NCBI RefSeq assembly: GCF_025210605.1
Contig: NZ_JAOARI010000017.1
Span: 235,243-299,242 of the forward strand
From: Halodesulfovibrio sp.
Lineage (GTDB): Bacteria > Desulfobacterota > Desulfovibrionia > Desulfovibrionales > Desulfovibrionaceae
Direction: 5' to 3'
DNA length: 64,000 bases
Shown here: positions 27,972 through 35,803 of the stretch, one piece after another
Layout: each line of letters starts with the position of its first letter
Position numbering within the stretch: position 1 is the stretch's first letter
Notes under the pieces: generated by a model
Databases searched by the model: none
What the model was told of the DNA's origin: nothing
The model's input: the letters and a program-made list of their open reading frames with translations, nothing else
Made by a program: the position numbers and the translations under genes

Positions 27972-30035
27972 ATGCCTAAAACAAATGACTATGAGCTTCC
28001 TGTTACGCAGGACAAACGCTCTCGTCTCAAATGGTTCGGCATCGCTGTGCTTTCCGCTATTGTCGCCATCGCTGCGACATTATGCTTCTTCCACATTCAA
28101 AATGAAGAAGCAGAGCTTACCATTAGACTCGAAAAACAGCAGAAGCTTTTGGCAACATCCCGTCAGGAAAGCATAAAAAACTGGTTACAGACTATGGCGG
28201 AGCAAGGGGACAGACTCATCAACGCCGATCTGTTCCGTTTGTTTGCTTCTGAAGTAAACCTGCTCGGGGATAATATCGGCAGCTTGTATGCAGAAGAAGC
28301 AACACAGGCAGACGACTCCACGCTTGCCCAGCAGCTGCCAATGATGCGCAATCTACTTGATGAATTTTCCAGCTACGCTGGTTTCTCCGGTGGTCGAATT
28401 ATCAACCGCTTCGGTCAAACTTATATTGCAACCAATGCAAACACTTCTGCATTAACTCAGCAACAGCTTGATCTGATTCACCGTGTGCTGCGTAAGCCCG
28501 ATGTATACTTTTCACCTGTCTATACAAGTAATAACGGGCTGACCTTTGATATGTTCCTGCCGATCTATCCTCCAGAATTCGAAGGGGACAACGCTAAACC
28601 TATTTCGGTTCTTATGCTTTCAAAGCTCATCTCCGGCAAAATTACAGAAATCATTTCTGCATCACCACTTGCAGAACAAGGCAACACGACACACCTTATT
28701 CAGAAAAAAGAGACTATGCTTCAGGATATCCTGCCATGGCAGCCGGACGGCTTGGTTGCAATCAACGCCTCTTTCGGCGCTGTTTCAGGAGAAGTCCTGC
28801 CGTTTGCTATCCGTAGCAATTTAGGCAAATCCGAAAAAGCATACTCATACGGACTCAAGATTCCTAATATTGACTGGTGGGTTGTTGAAGAAATTGACTA
28901 CGACCTCGCCCGTGCAGAGCTTAATTCCACTATTCAGACAACAATAATTATCGCTGTTCTTACTATCGGTGCATTTACATTGATTATAGTTCTGCTCTGG
29001 TGGCTGCTTGTGTCACAGGATAATAAAAAAGTTGCCGACAACTTCCGCCAGCTTGCCATGACGATCAAAGAACAAAAAATGTTTCTGGATTCTATCAACA
29101 ACACTATTCCAGACTACATTGCACTTAAAGATCAAGATGGAGCATATCAATATGTAAACCCATCCTTCGCAAGCGCAGTGGGACGTTCCGTTGAAGAAAT
29201 GAAGGGACTGGATGATACAGCAGTGTTCGGCTATGCAACGGCAAACCGCCTTGCCTCTTCTGATGAGCTGGTCAACATGTCCGAGCAGCCTATCAATATT
29301 ACGGAAACTATCTTCTTACAGTCAAAACGGTATGTAATGCAGATTTCCAAGGCTCCATTCTTTGAAGCTGATGGTACTGTATCCGGCATTGTATCTGTAT
29401 TTCGAGATATTACCGCAGCTGTGGAAGCAGAAGAACAGCGCAAGCTCACAGAGCAGCAAACAATTGCTGCGCTGGCAACAACCATTGAACATATTGACCC
29501 GTACCTTGGCGGTCATACCAGAATGCTCGAGGCATTATCCATTGAGCTTGCGCGTAGCATGAACATGACAGAGGCAGAAATCTCTACAATTGAAGCCGCA
29601 GCCAACCTGTCGCAGATTGGTAAACTCTTTGTGCCACGCGATATCCTTCTTAAACCGGGCGCTCTGACTCCAGAAGAAAAGCAGGAAATTGAAAAGCACG
29701 CTACGCATGCACAAAAAGTTCTGGGCAACATTGACTTCGGTCTTCCTGTTGTAGAAACCGTCGTGCAGATGAACGAAAAAATGGACGGCTCCGGCTATCC
29801 AGACCAGTTAGCGGGTGACGACATTATTCCTCCGGCAAAGCTACTCGGACTTACCAACACGTTCTGTGCTCTTATTAGACCGCGTGCATACCGCCCTGCG
29901 CTTTCTGTGGATAAATCACTCGATATTTTGCGCGATATGGAAAAATTCTACGACCCAGAGATGTTTGCAGCACTTGAGCGTTTGCTCACAACACGCTTTG
30001 GAGAAAAATTTATGGAAGAAGTAACCGCAGCATAA
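27972..30035 (+). CDS. LapD-like membrane sensor with PAS and degenerate HD-GYP
   Basis: 687 residues. A membrane helix (~21-40), an extracytoplasmic sensor region (~45-315), a second helix (~318-342), a PAS domain (~360-475; IALKDQDGAYQYVNPSFA), then an HD-GYP-like domain (~490-687). The signature is eroded: NLSQIGKL replaces LHDIGKI, and VQMNEKMDGSGYPD has lost the HHE histidines while keeping GYP. It is therefore probably a non-catalytic binding or signalling domain. Position after lapG suggests it controls LapG, as LapD does with GGDEF-EAL. Start: ATG at 27972 with CGGAG 6 nt upstream; an ATG at 27954 overlapping lapG is possible. Confidence 0.82.
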   Translation: MPKTNDYELPVTQDKRSRLKWFGIAVLSAIVAIAATLCFFHIQNEEAELTIRLEKQQKLLATSRQESIKNWLQTMAEQGDRLINADLFRLFASEVNLLGDNIGSLYAEEATQADDSTLAQQLPMMRNLLDEFSSYAGFSGGRIINRFGQTYIATNANTSALTQQQLDLIHRVLRKPDVYFSPVYTSNNGLTFDMFLPIYPPEFEGDNAKPISVLMLSKLISGKITEIISASPLAEQGNTTHLIQKKETMLQDILPWQPDGLVAINASFGAVSGEVLPFAIRSNLGKSEKAYSYGLKIPNIDWWVVEEIDYDLARAELNSTIQTTIIIAVLTIGAFTLIIVLLWWLLVSQDNKKVADNFRQLAMTIKEQKMFLDSINNTIPDYIALKDQDGAYQYVNPSFASAVGRSVEEMKGLDDTAVFGYATANRLASSDELVNMSEQPINITETIFLQSKRYVMQISKAPFFEADGTVSGIVSVFRDITAAVEAEEQRKLTEQQTIAALATTIEHIDPYLGGHTRMLEALSIELARSMNMTEAEISTIEAAANLSQIGKLFVPRDILLKPGALTPEEKQEIEKHATHAQKVLGNIDFGLPVVETVVQMNEKMDGSGYPDQLAGDDIIPPAKLLGLTNTFCALIRPRAYRPALSVDKSLDILRDMEKFYDPEMFAALERLLTTRFGEKFMEEVTAA

Positions 30036-30142
30036 CAGCAAGCATTACTACAAACCATAACCGTCAACACAGCAAGGGGTGAGCGTTTCGGGCGTGATTT
30101 TCGGGTGTTTTTAAAAAAAATGCATTTTTTTTAAAAAAGTAC

Positions 30143-30171
30143 TTGCCAACGCGCCGGTCTTTCTCTAAACC
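30143..30171 (+). promoter_or_regulatory. promoter of the tRNA-Phe pair
   Basis: TTGCCA (30143-30148), 17 bp, TAAACC (30166-30171), then 10 bp to the first tRNA base. The upstream sequence is an A/T tract, as is usual for strong stable-RNA promoters. Confidence 0.6.
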
Positions 30172-30181
30172 TTCCACCTGT

Positions 30182-30257
30182 GCCGCGATAGCTCAGTTGG
30201 TAGAGCAGGGGATTGAAAATCCCCGTGTCCGCAGTTCAATTCTGTGTCGCGGCACCA
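30182..30257 (+). tRNA. tRNA-Phe (GAA), copy 1
   Basis: 76 bases, full cloverleaf: acceptor GCCGCGA/TCGCGGC, D-arm AGCTCAGTTGGTAGAGC, anticodon arm GGGGATTGAAAATCCCC with anticodon GAA, T-arm with TTCAATT, and an encoded CCA end. Confidence 0.97.
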
Positions 30258-30327
30258 TCTTCAAGAAGATGGCTGCAAATTTTTACTTGCAACAAACGCC
30301 GCCTTCCTGTAGAAGTTTCCTCGTCGT

Positions 30328-30403
30328 GCCGCGATAGCTCAGTTGGTAGAGCAGGGGATTGAAAATCCCCGTGTCCGCAGTTCAATTCTGTGTCGCGGCA
30401 CCA
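30328..30403 (+). tRNA. tRNA-Phe (GAA), copy 2
   Basis: Identical over all 76 bases to copy 1, beginning 70 bp after it. Both are probably processed from one precursor ending at the terminator 13 bp downstream. Confidence 0.97.
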
Positions 30404-30416
30404 CTTGAAAAATTAT

Positions 30417-30444
30417 GACCCGCTTTTAGCGGGTCTTTTTTTTT
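30417..30444 (+). terminator. intrinsic terminator of the tRNA-Phe transcript
   Basis: GACCCGC / GCGGGTC with loop TTTTA and nine T. Confidence 0.93.
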
Positions 30445-30530
30445 GCCTATTCCCTTTTCATCTAAAATGGGCATCACCGTATCCAAAACGATAACTCCCA
30501 CTTTATCCTGTGGTAAAAGCCAGCCTCCCT

Positions 30531-31931
30531 CTACTCAGCATGTGGCGTTGCCATCCGCATATAGTTCATCGCTTCATCAAACGTCTGTTCATCAAGCAGC
30601 CCGTCCTCAAGAACAACTTCTCTCAAAGACTTATGCTCTTCAAACGCTTTTTTTGCGACTTGAGCAGCGTTATCATACCCGATAACCGGAGTCAGTGCCG
30701 TCACCAGCATGAGCGACGATTCAAGATACCCTTCAATTTTTTTAACATTCAACTCTAACCCTTTCACAGCAAACTCTGTGAACATACGAGTCGAATCAGT
30801 TAGCAAGCGGATAGATGTCAAAAGATTGTATATCATGAGAGGACGATAGACATTCAGCTGCATCACCCCCTGCGAGCCTGCAAAACTCAGAGAAGAGTCA
30901 AGCCCCATAACTTGTACACACACCATCGCTAGGGCTTCGCACTGAGTGGGGTTCACCTTTCCCGGCATAATGGATGATCCGGGTTCATTTGCAGGGAGAA
31001 TATATTCACCGATACCCGCACGAGGACCGGACGCAAGAAGAGCAATGTCGTTTGCAATCTTTAGCAGGCTGCCCGCAAGCGTCCGCACAGCACCCGATGC
31101 TGCAACAATTTCATCACTTGCTGAAAGCCCTGCAAAAGCATTGTCCATTGGGGTAAAAGGAATACCTATGTATTCTGCAAGATGCCCTACCGCTCTCTCT
31201 GCAAAGCCCTTAGGAGCATTCAGCCCCGTGCCTACAGCAGTCCCGCCTAGAGGCAACCGGTGCAAATGAGGTAACGAATGTTCCAACCGCTGTATATCTG
31301 CCTCAAGCTGGTATACATACGCTGAAAGCTCCTGCCCGACTGTCATCGGTACAGCATCCTGTCTATGCGTTCTTCCAAGCTTCGGGACATCTTTCCATAA
31401 TGCAGCTTTTTCTTGGAATACCTTAACCAGCCCTTCTATGACCGGAATTAGATAATATTCAATGGCAATCGCAGCCGCCACATTCATGGCAGTTGGAAAT
31501 ACATCGTTAGAAGATTGGGAGCGATTTACATGGTCGTTCGGGTGCACTGGAGATTTGCTTCCAAGCGGACTCCCTGCCAGTTCATTGGCACGATTGGCAA
31601 TAACCTCATTCAGGTTCATGTTTGTCTGCGTTCCGCTTCCTGTTTGCCAAACATGAAGCGGAAACTCGGCATCATGACCTCCGTTGCTGATTTCGTCCGC
31701 AACTTCAATAATCAGCCTGCCAATGTCTTCCGGCAATACCCCCAACTCAACGTTAGCATGTGCTGCGGCTTTTTTTATATGAGCAAGAGAAACTATGACT
31801 TCCAGCGGCATGCGCTCCGCACCTATTGCAAAATGCTCTAGCGAGCGCTGGGTCTGTGCGCCCCAATAACACGTATCGGGAACTTCTATACTACCCATCG
31901 AATCTGACTCTATCCTGATGCCTTGCGTCAT
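30531..31931 (-). CDS. fumC: class II fumarate hydratase
   Basis: 466 residues, the normal length. Seen: GSGTQTNMNLNEVIANRA (substrate loop), HPNDHVNRSQSSND with the conserved His, and the superfamily signature GSSIMPGKVNPTQ. It interconverts fumarate and malate in the cytoplasm. Start: ATG at 31931 (GGGAG 5 nt upstream, protein begins MTQGIRIESDSMG as in other FumC). The frame extends 21 codons further upstream without support. It converges on the tRNA-Phe transcript. Confidence 0.95.
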   Translation of the reverse strand: MTQGIRIESDSMGSIEVPDTCYWGAQTQRSLEHFAIGAERMPLEVIVSLAHIKKAAAHANVELGVLPEDIGRLIIEVADEISNGGHDAEFPLHVWQTGSGTQTNMNLNEVIANRANELAGSPLGSKSPVHPNDHVNRSQSSNDVFPTAMNVAAAIAIEYYLIPVIEGLVKVFQEKAALWKDVPKLGRTHRQDAVPMTVGQELSAYVYQLEADIQRLEHSLPHLHRLPLGGTAVGTGLNAPKGFAERAVGHLAEYIGIPFTPMDNAFAGLSASDEIVAASGAVRTLAGSLLKIANDIALLASGPRAGIGEYILPANEPGSSIMPGKVNPTQCEALAMVCVQVMGLDSSLSFAGSQGVMQLNVYRPLMIYNLLTSIRLLTDSTRMFTEFAVKGLELNVKKIEGYLESSLMLVTALTPVIGYDNAAQVAKKAFEEHKSLREVVLEDGLLDEQTFDEAMNYMRMATPHAE

Positions 31932-32038
31932 ACTCACTCCCAGATAACAGGTTTCATCAACCACACTGACAGATACGCTGCCTGTACAAGCCACATTCTA
32001 CAAGAATCACACAAAAGCCATGCTGCTACAGCACGATA

Positions 32039-32398
32039 CTAGGCGCTTTTCTGCTGTTCTTCATTAGGTGTATACTCACACCCAAGCTCATTAAGTGCCC
32101 AGTCATACACCATTTTTAAAATGGGAAATGCACTATGCCCAAGCTCGGTTAAAGCATACTCCACACGCGGCGGAACCTCTGGATACACAGTACGGATAAT
32201 CAACCCGTCGCGCTCCATTTCTTTCAACTGCTGCGTCAGCATTTTTTGACTCACACCATGAAGAATTCTTTCAAGCTCTTTATAGCGTTTTTCTCCATGA
32301 TGCAGATGCCAGAGAATAAGACTTTTCCATTTTCCACTAATAACATCGATGCCGACTTCAACAGGGCAACGATACTCTTTACCGTTCCAATTAATCAT
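32039..32398 (-). CDS. HxlR-family winged-helix regulator
   Basis: 119 residues. Seen: an N-terminal Cys (CPVEVGIDVISGKWKSLIL) where redox-sensing HxlR proteins such as YodB/HypR have theirs, then the helix-turn-helix (YKELERILHGVSQKMLTQQL) and wing (VPPRVEYALTELG). The family commonly responds to electrophile or aldehyde stress and often sits beside oxidoreductases. Here a nitroreductase starts 460 bp away on the other strand, an obvious but unproven target. Confidence 0.9.
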   Translation of the reverse strand: MINWNGKEYRCPVEVGIDVISGKWKSLILWHLHHGEKRYKELERILHGVSQKMLTQQLKEMERDGLIIRTVYPEVPPRVEYALTELGHSAFPILKMVYDWALNELGCEYTPNEEQQKSA

Positions 32399-32859
32399 AA
32401 AAAAATATTCCTCAGAAACTCGCTATTCCCAATAAAACTTACCAAAAGGTTTGCAGTAGAGAAAAAAGTGCCTTCTTGAAGGAAAAAAATAACAGGTTAT
32501 ATTTCTACCATGAAGCAATATGGATATGCACGACGCACAATCAAACATATTCACATACTTTTTCCATATCAGCACAGCAAATGCTGCCGCCTAAACAGCA
32601 AGCGCATTTTATAGTAAAATACCCCATTGGTACGTTATTATACATCCACCGAATGACGCATTCTTAAACAACAAAATGCGTAGATACAAAAAACATGGAT
32701 GAGTGTTACGTAAAAACTCACCATTTTGATACCATAACGTAATAATAACAATATAATATTTACTTACGAGACAACGTGCATCTCAGGGCAACCTGTAAGA
32801 CTCCTGCGCCCCGACGCTGTCGGTGTCGCCTACTACTAACCCCTTTTTCAGGAGACAAC
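32399..32859. other. divergent regulatory gap between HxlR gene and nitroreductase
   Basis: 461 bp, AT-rich, without a believable gene. A TATAAT lies at 32752-32757 toward the nitroreductase. TTACGT (32707) and ACGTAA (32737) form a weak inverted pair that could be an operator, but the match is short. Confidence 0.35.
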
Positions 32860-33369
32860 ATGAACGTACTTGAAGCTATTGCAACCCGTCGCTCTATTCG
32901 CAAATACACCGCTGAACCTGTCAGCGAAGAACATATCAACACTATGCTCAAAGCAGCTATGGCAGCTCCGAGCGCAGGCAACCAGCAGCCGTGGCAGTTT
33001 GTTGTTATTGACGACAAAGAGCAGCTTGAAAAAGCATCCAAGCTCAGCCCATACGTTGGTATGATTGCCAAAGCTCCACTTGCAATCATGGTACTTGGTG
33101 ACCCGAGTGTAGAAAAATACCCGGGTAACTGGATGCTTGATTGCTCCGCTGCCATACAAAATATTCTACTTGCCGCTCACAGCGAAGGTCTTGGTGCAGT
33201 GTGGTGCGGTCTGTGGCCAGAAGAAGATCGCGTAGCAGCAGCCCGCGACATGGTAAATGCTCCAGAACACACTGTTCCACTTGCAGTTATCGCTGTAGGA
33301 CACCCAGACCAAAAGCTGGGCACACAGGATAGATACGATACATCCCGTGTTCACACAAATTCATGGTAA
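32860..33369 (+). CDS. nitroreductase-family flavoprotein
   Basis: 169 residues. Seen: IATRRSIRKYTAEPV (FMN phosphate-binding Arg residues), AAPSAGNQQPWQFVVI, and GLGAVWCGLWPEEDRV near the C-terminal FMN site. Small nitroreductases use FMN and NAD(P)H to reduce quinones, nitro compounds or flavins; the substrate is unknown. Start: ATG at 32860 with CAGGAGA 6 nt upstream; the longer frame from 32776 lacks support. A divergent HxlR-type gene may regulate it. Confidence 0.92.
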   Translation: MNVLEAIATRRSIRKYTAEPVSEEHINTMLKAAMAAPSAGNQQPWQFVVIDDKEQLEKASKLSPYVGMIAKAPLAIMVLGDPSVEKYPGNWMLDCSAAIQNILLAAHSEGLGAVWCGLWPEEDRVAAARDMVNAPEHTVPLAVIAVGHPDQKLGTQDRYDTSRVHTNSW

Positions 33370-33379
33370 GTTTGAAAAT

Positions 33380-33472
33380 ACGTTTCTTTCACATATACGC
33401 TACTGAAAGAAACGTTTAGTTTCTGGGTGGGGAAGTCGATGCTCCCAAATACGCAAACACGCTTCCCCACCC
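33380..33472 (+). terminator. two tandem hairpins after the nitroreductase gene
   Basis: First: a 12-bp perfect stem (33380-33391 with 33404-33415). Second: an 11-bp perfect GC-rich stem (33425-33435 with 33462-33472) with a 26-base loop. Neither has a clean T-run. They probably end or stabilise the nitroreductase mRNA. Confidence 0.5.
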
Positions 33473-33557
33473 ATTACTTGAGCGATTTTATAGCATTGTA
33501 TTTCAAAAGGTTAAACACCGTTCCTCGTGTATTTTTCCTATTTTTTGAAATTTCGTA

Positions 33558-33587
33558 TTGACAGAAATCGCATCGCATCTCTATGCT
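33558..33587 (+). promoter_or_regulatory. promoter of the aromatic amino-acid supra-operon
   Basis: TTGACA (33558-33563), 18 bp, TATGCT (33582-33587). It is the only strong promoter seen before the leader peptide and the twelve aro/phe/tyr/trp genes. The expected transcript start is about 33594. Confidence 0.7.
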
Positions 33588-33633
33588 TCATGCATCGAAT
33601 TTAACAATTTCATTGAAGGAAATAGAAAACTCC

Positions 33634-33741
33634 ATGAACGCAATTTTTGCCAAACCAGCTTCTTTTGAAACCAATTTTTATTTTTGGTGCTTCTTTAGCT
33701 ATGGCAAAGCCCGTGGCCTGTTTTCTGGTGCCTTACGATAA
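33634..33741 (+). CDS. aromatic amino-acid leader peptide (attenuator)
   Basis: A 35-codon frame with a core NFYFWCFFSY: within nine codons (15-23) there are four Phe, two Tyr and one Trp, plus Phe at 5, 11 and 30. Such density of the end-product amino acids is the mark of a transcription-attenuation leader (as in E. coli pheL, trpL). AAGGA lies 13 nt before the ATG. It is preceded by a strong promoter, followed 29 bp later by an intrinsic terminator, and then by the aromatic pathway operon. It probably has no function as a protein; ribosome stalling on it would control the operon. Confidence 0.85.
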   Translation: MNAIFAKPASFETNFYFWCFFSYGKARGLFSGALR

Positions 33742-33804
33742 AAAAACAATTCGACACCAATGAGAAAACAAAGAGCCGCGGCACAGCCTGCGGCTCTTTT
33801 TTTT
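33711..33804 (+). promoter_or_regulatory. attenuator: alternative hairpins and terminator
   Basis: The terminator is a 10-bp stem AAAGAGCCGC/GCGGCTCTTT (33770-33779, 33790-33799) followed by T to 33804. Two competing structures are visible. The leader segment CCGTGGC (33711-33717) can pair with GCCGCGG in the terminator's left arm (33775-33781), a possible antiterminator. GTTTTCTGGTG (33720-33730) can pair with 33755-33769 (11 bp, one 4-base bulge) just before the terminator. Stalling at aromatic codons would shift the balance to antitermination. The terminator is certain; the switching scheme is inferred. Confidence 0.75.
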
Positions 33805-34005
33805 ATGCGCAAGCTGTGGCGGATAACCCGAAAAAAACATCGAGCTACCCGATAAAAAAATGTGAAATTAGCAACTATGCCAAATGCCCAAAGGTTGATA
33901 AAAGACCGGCAAGCAAAGCAATTATTTTGCAGCATACATGCTAACCACAGTGCATTCACACTTACCGGGTGAGAGTTTTACCAAGTACACGTTAAGGAGA
34001 ATACG

Positions 34006-34806
34006 ATGGAAATTGGCAAGAAGATCCGCATGGAGCGCATTATCAACAGGCTCACAGGACGAACTATCATTGTTCCCATGGATCACGGTGTATCTGTAGG
34101 CCCTATTGATGGACTGGTCGATATGCGCGAAGCAGTCAGCAACGTTGCAGAAGGCGGTGCAGATGCGGTACTCATGCATAAAGGACTTGTCCGATGCGGT
34201 CACCGTGCAGGCGGGCGTGATGTCGGACTTATCGTCCACCTTTCCAGCTCTACAGCCCTTGCTCCTTCACCAAACGCAAAAATACTGACAGCAAGTGTTG
34301 AAGATGCCATCAAACACGGCGCTGACGGCGTATCCGTTCATGTAAACCTCGGCGATGAAACAGAAAGCCAAATGCTTTCCGACCTCGGCAAAGTTTCCGC
34401 AATCGCCAACGAATGGGGCATCCCGCTTCTGGCTATGATGTACGCCAGAGGACAGCATATTCATAATCCCTTCGATGCAAAAAATGTAGCCCACTGTGCC
34501 CGTGTTGCGGTAGAATTGGGCGCAGATCTCGTAAAAGTTTCCTACCCCGGTGACATTGATTCATTCTCCCGCGTTGTTGACGCCTGTTGCGTTCCTGTTG
34601 TGATTGCAGGCGGTGAAAAAATGAACTCAACGCGCGAATTCATCACCATGGTTCACGATTCAGTACGCGCAGGCGGTGCAGGTCTTTCAGTAGGTCGCAA
34701 TGTCTTCCAGCACAAAAACAGCGCAATGCTTGTTAAAGCACTTCGCGGCGTAGTGCACGAAGACTGGGATGTTGAACAAGCAATGGAACTTGTTGGAAAC
34801 GATTAA
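34006..34806 (+). CDS. 2-amino-3,7-dideoxy-D-threo-hept-6-ulosonate synthase
   Basis: 266 residues of the DhnA/class I aldolase family. Seen: IIVPMDHGVSVGPI near the N-terminus, the Schiff-base lysine in ADLVKVSYPG, and the phosphate-binding end VVIAGGEKMNS plus GAGLSVGRNVFQ. In the archaeal-type pathway the enzyme condenses aspartate semialdehyde with 6-deoxy-5-ketofructose-phosphate, replacing DAHP synthase. The next gene is the matching DHQ synthase II, which makes a plain fructose-bisphosphate aldolase role unlikely. First structural gene after the attenuator. Start: ATG with AAGGAGAATACG upstream. Confidence 0.92.
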   Translation: MEIGKKIRMERIINRLTGRTIIVPMDHGVSVGPIDGLVDMREAVSNVAEGGADAVLMHKGLVRCGHRAGGRDVGLIVHLSSSTALAPSPNAKILTASVEDAIKHGADGVSVHVNLGDETESQMLSDLGKVSAIANEWGIPLLAMMYARGQHIHNPFDAKNVAHCARVAVELGADLVKVSYPGDIDSFSRVVDACCVPVVIAGGEKMNSTREFITMVHDSVRAGGAGLSVGRNVFQHKNSAMLVKALRGVVHEDWDVEQAMELVGND

Positions 34807-34830
34807 TCAATTTTTATCCGGACTAGAAAA

Positions 34831-35802
34831 ATGAAAAAAGTTCTCTTCGCAAGCGTACCATTCAATAAAGACCACGTAACCCTAGCTCTGGAATCAGGCG
34901 TTGACGGTGTTATTGTACCGGAAAAAGAAATGGCAGGAGTTGCCAGTCTATCCCGCTGCACCGTACTTGCAGCAGAGTCCATGCCTGTTATTACGCTTAC
35001 AGAAAAAAGTGACGAAGAAGAGGCGGCAAAGCGCCTGACAAAAGGCGAGCAGGTCATTATCGGTCACGGATGGGAAATTATCCCGATTGAAAATTTATTG
35101 GCGCAGTCTGACAATGTTCTGGTTGAAGCCAACACCGTTGAAGAAGCACATCTCGCCTTCGGTATTCTGGAAAGAGGCGTGGACGGCATCGTTGTAACAG
35201 CAGACGGGGTGACACAGTTGAAGCAGATTGTAGCAGAATGCAAACTCTCCATGGGCAAGCTGGATCTTGTTCCGGCAACTGTTACAGAAGTCCGGCTCTC
35301 CGGCTTAGGACATCGAGTTTGTGTTGATACCCTCTCCGTTCTGAAACGCGGACAAGGTATGCTCGTGGGAAATTCTTCCGCGTTTACATTCCTTGTTCAT
35401 GCAGAAACTGAGAATAACGAATATGTTGCAGCACGCCCGTTTCGCGTTAATGCCGGTGCAGTGCATGCATACACACAATTGCCGCACGACAAAACAACAT
35501 ACCTCGAAGAACTTGCTTCCGGTGATGAAGTGCTCATCGTCAACCATGACGGCTCAACATCAACAGCTATTGTAGGACGCTGCAAAACTGAAGTACGTCC
35601 AATGCTCTTGATTAAAGCTGAAGTAGATGGCGTTGAAGGCGCAGTATTTCTGCAAAATGCAGAAACTATCCGCGTAGTGGACACCAAAGGAAACCCGATT
35701 AGCGTTGTCAATTTGAAAAAAGGCGACCAGATTCTTGTTCGTACTGATATTGCAGGACGCCACTTCGGCATGCGTATCGAAGAAGAGATCAAGGAAGGCT
35801 AA
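34831..35802 (+). CDS. 3-dehydroquinate synthase II
   Basis: 323 residues, unrelated to classical AroB and typical of the archaeal DHQS II family. Seen: the conserved GHGWEIIPIENLLAQ, an Arg/Gly-rich RLSGLGHRVCVDT, GMLVGNSSAFTFLVHAET, and ARPFRVNAGAVHAYTQ. It oxidatively deaminates and cyclises the product of the preceding enzyme to 3-dehydroquinate using NAD. It lies 24 bp after the synthase gene and 1 bp before pheA, so it is clearly in the operon. Confidence 0.95.
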   Translation: MKKVLFASVPFNKDHVTLALESGVDGVIVPEKEMAGVASLSRCTVLAAESMPVITLTEKSDEEEAAKRLTKGEQVIIGHGWEIIPIENLLAQSDNVLVEANTVEEAHLAFGILERGVDGIVVTADGVTQLKQIVAECKLSMGKLDLVPATVTEVRLSGLGHRVCVDTLSVLKRGQGMLVGNSSAFTFLVHAETENNEYVAARPFRVNAGAVHAYTQLPHDKTTYLEELASGDEVLIVNHDGSTSTAIVGRCKTEVRPMLLIKAEVDGVEGAVFLQNAETIRVVDTKGNPISVVNLKKGDQILVRTDIAGRHFGMRIEEEIKEG

Positions 35803-35803
35803 C

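Noticed and set aside
32707..32742. TTACGT ... ACGTAA inverted pair as HxlR operator
   Set aside because: Only 6-bp arms with a 24-bp spacer in AT-rich DNA; too weak to call.
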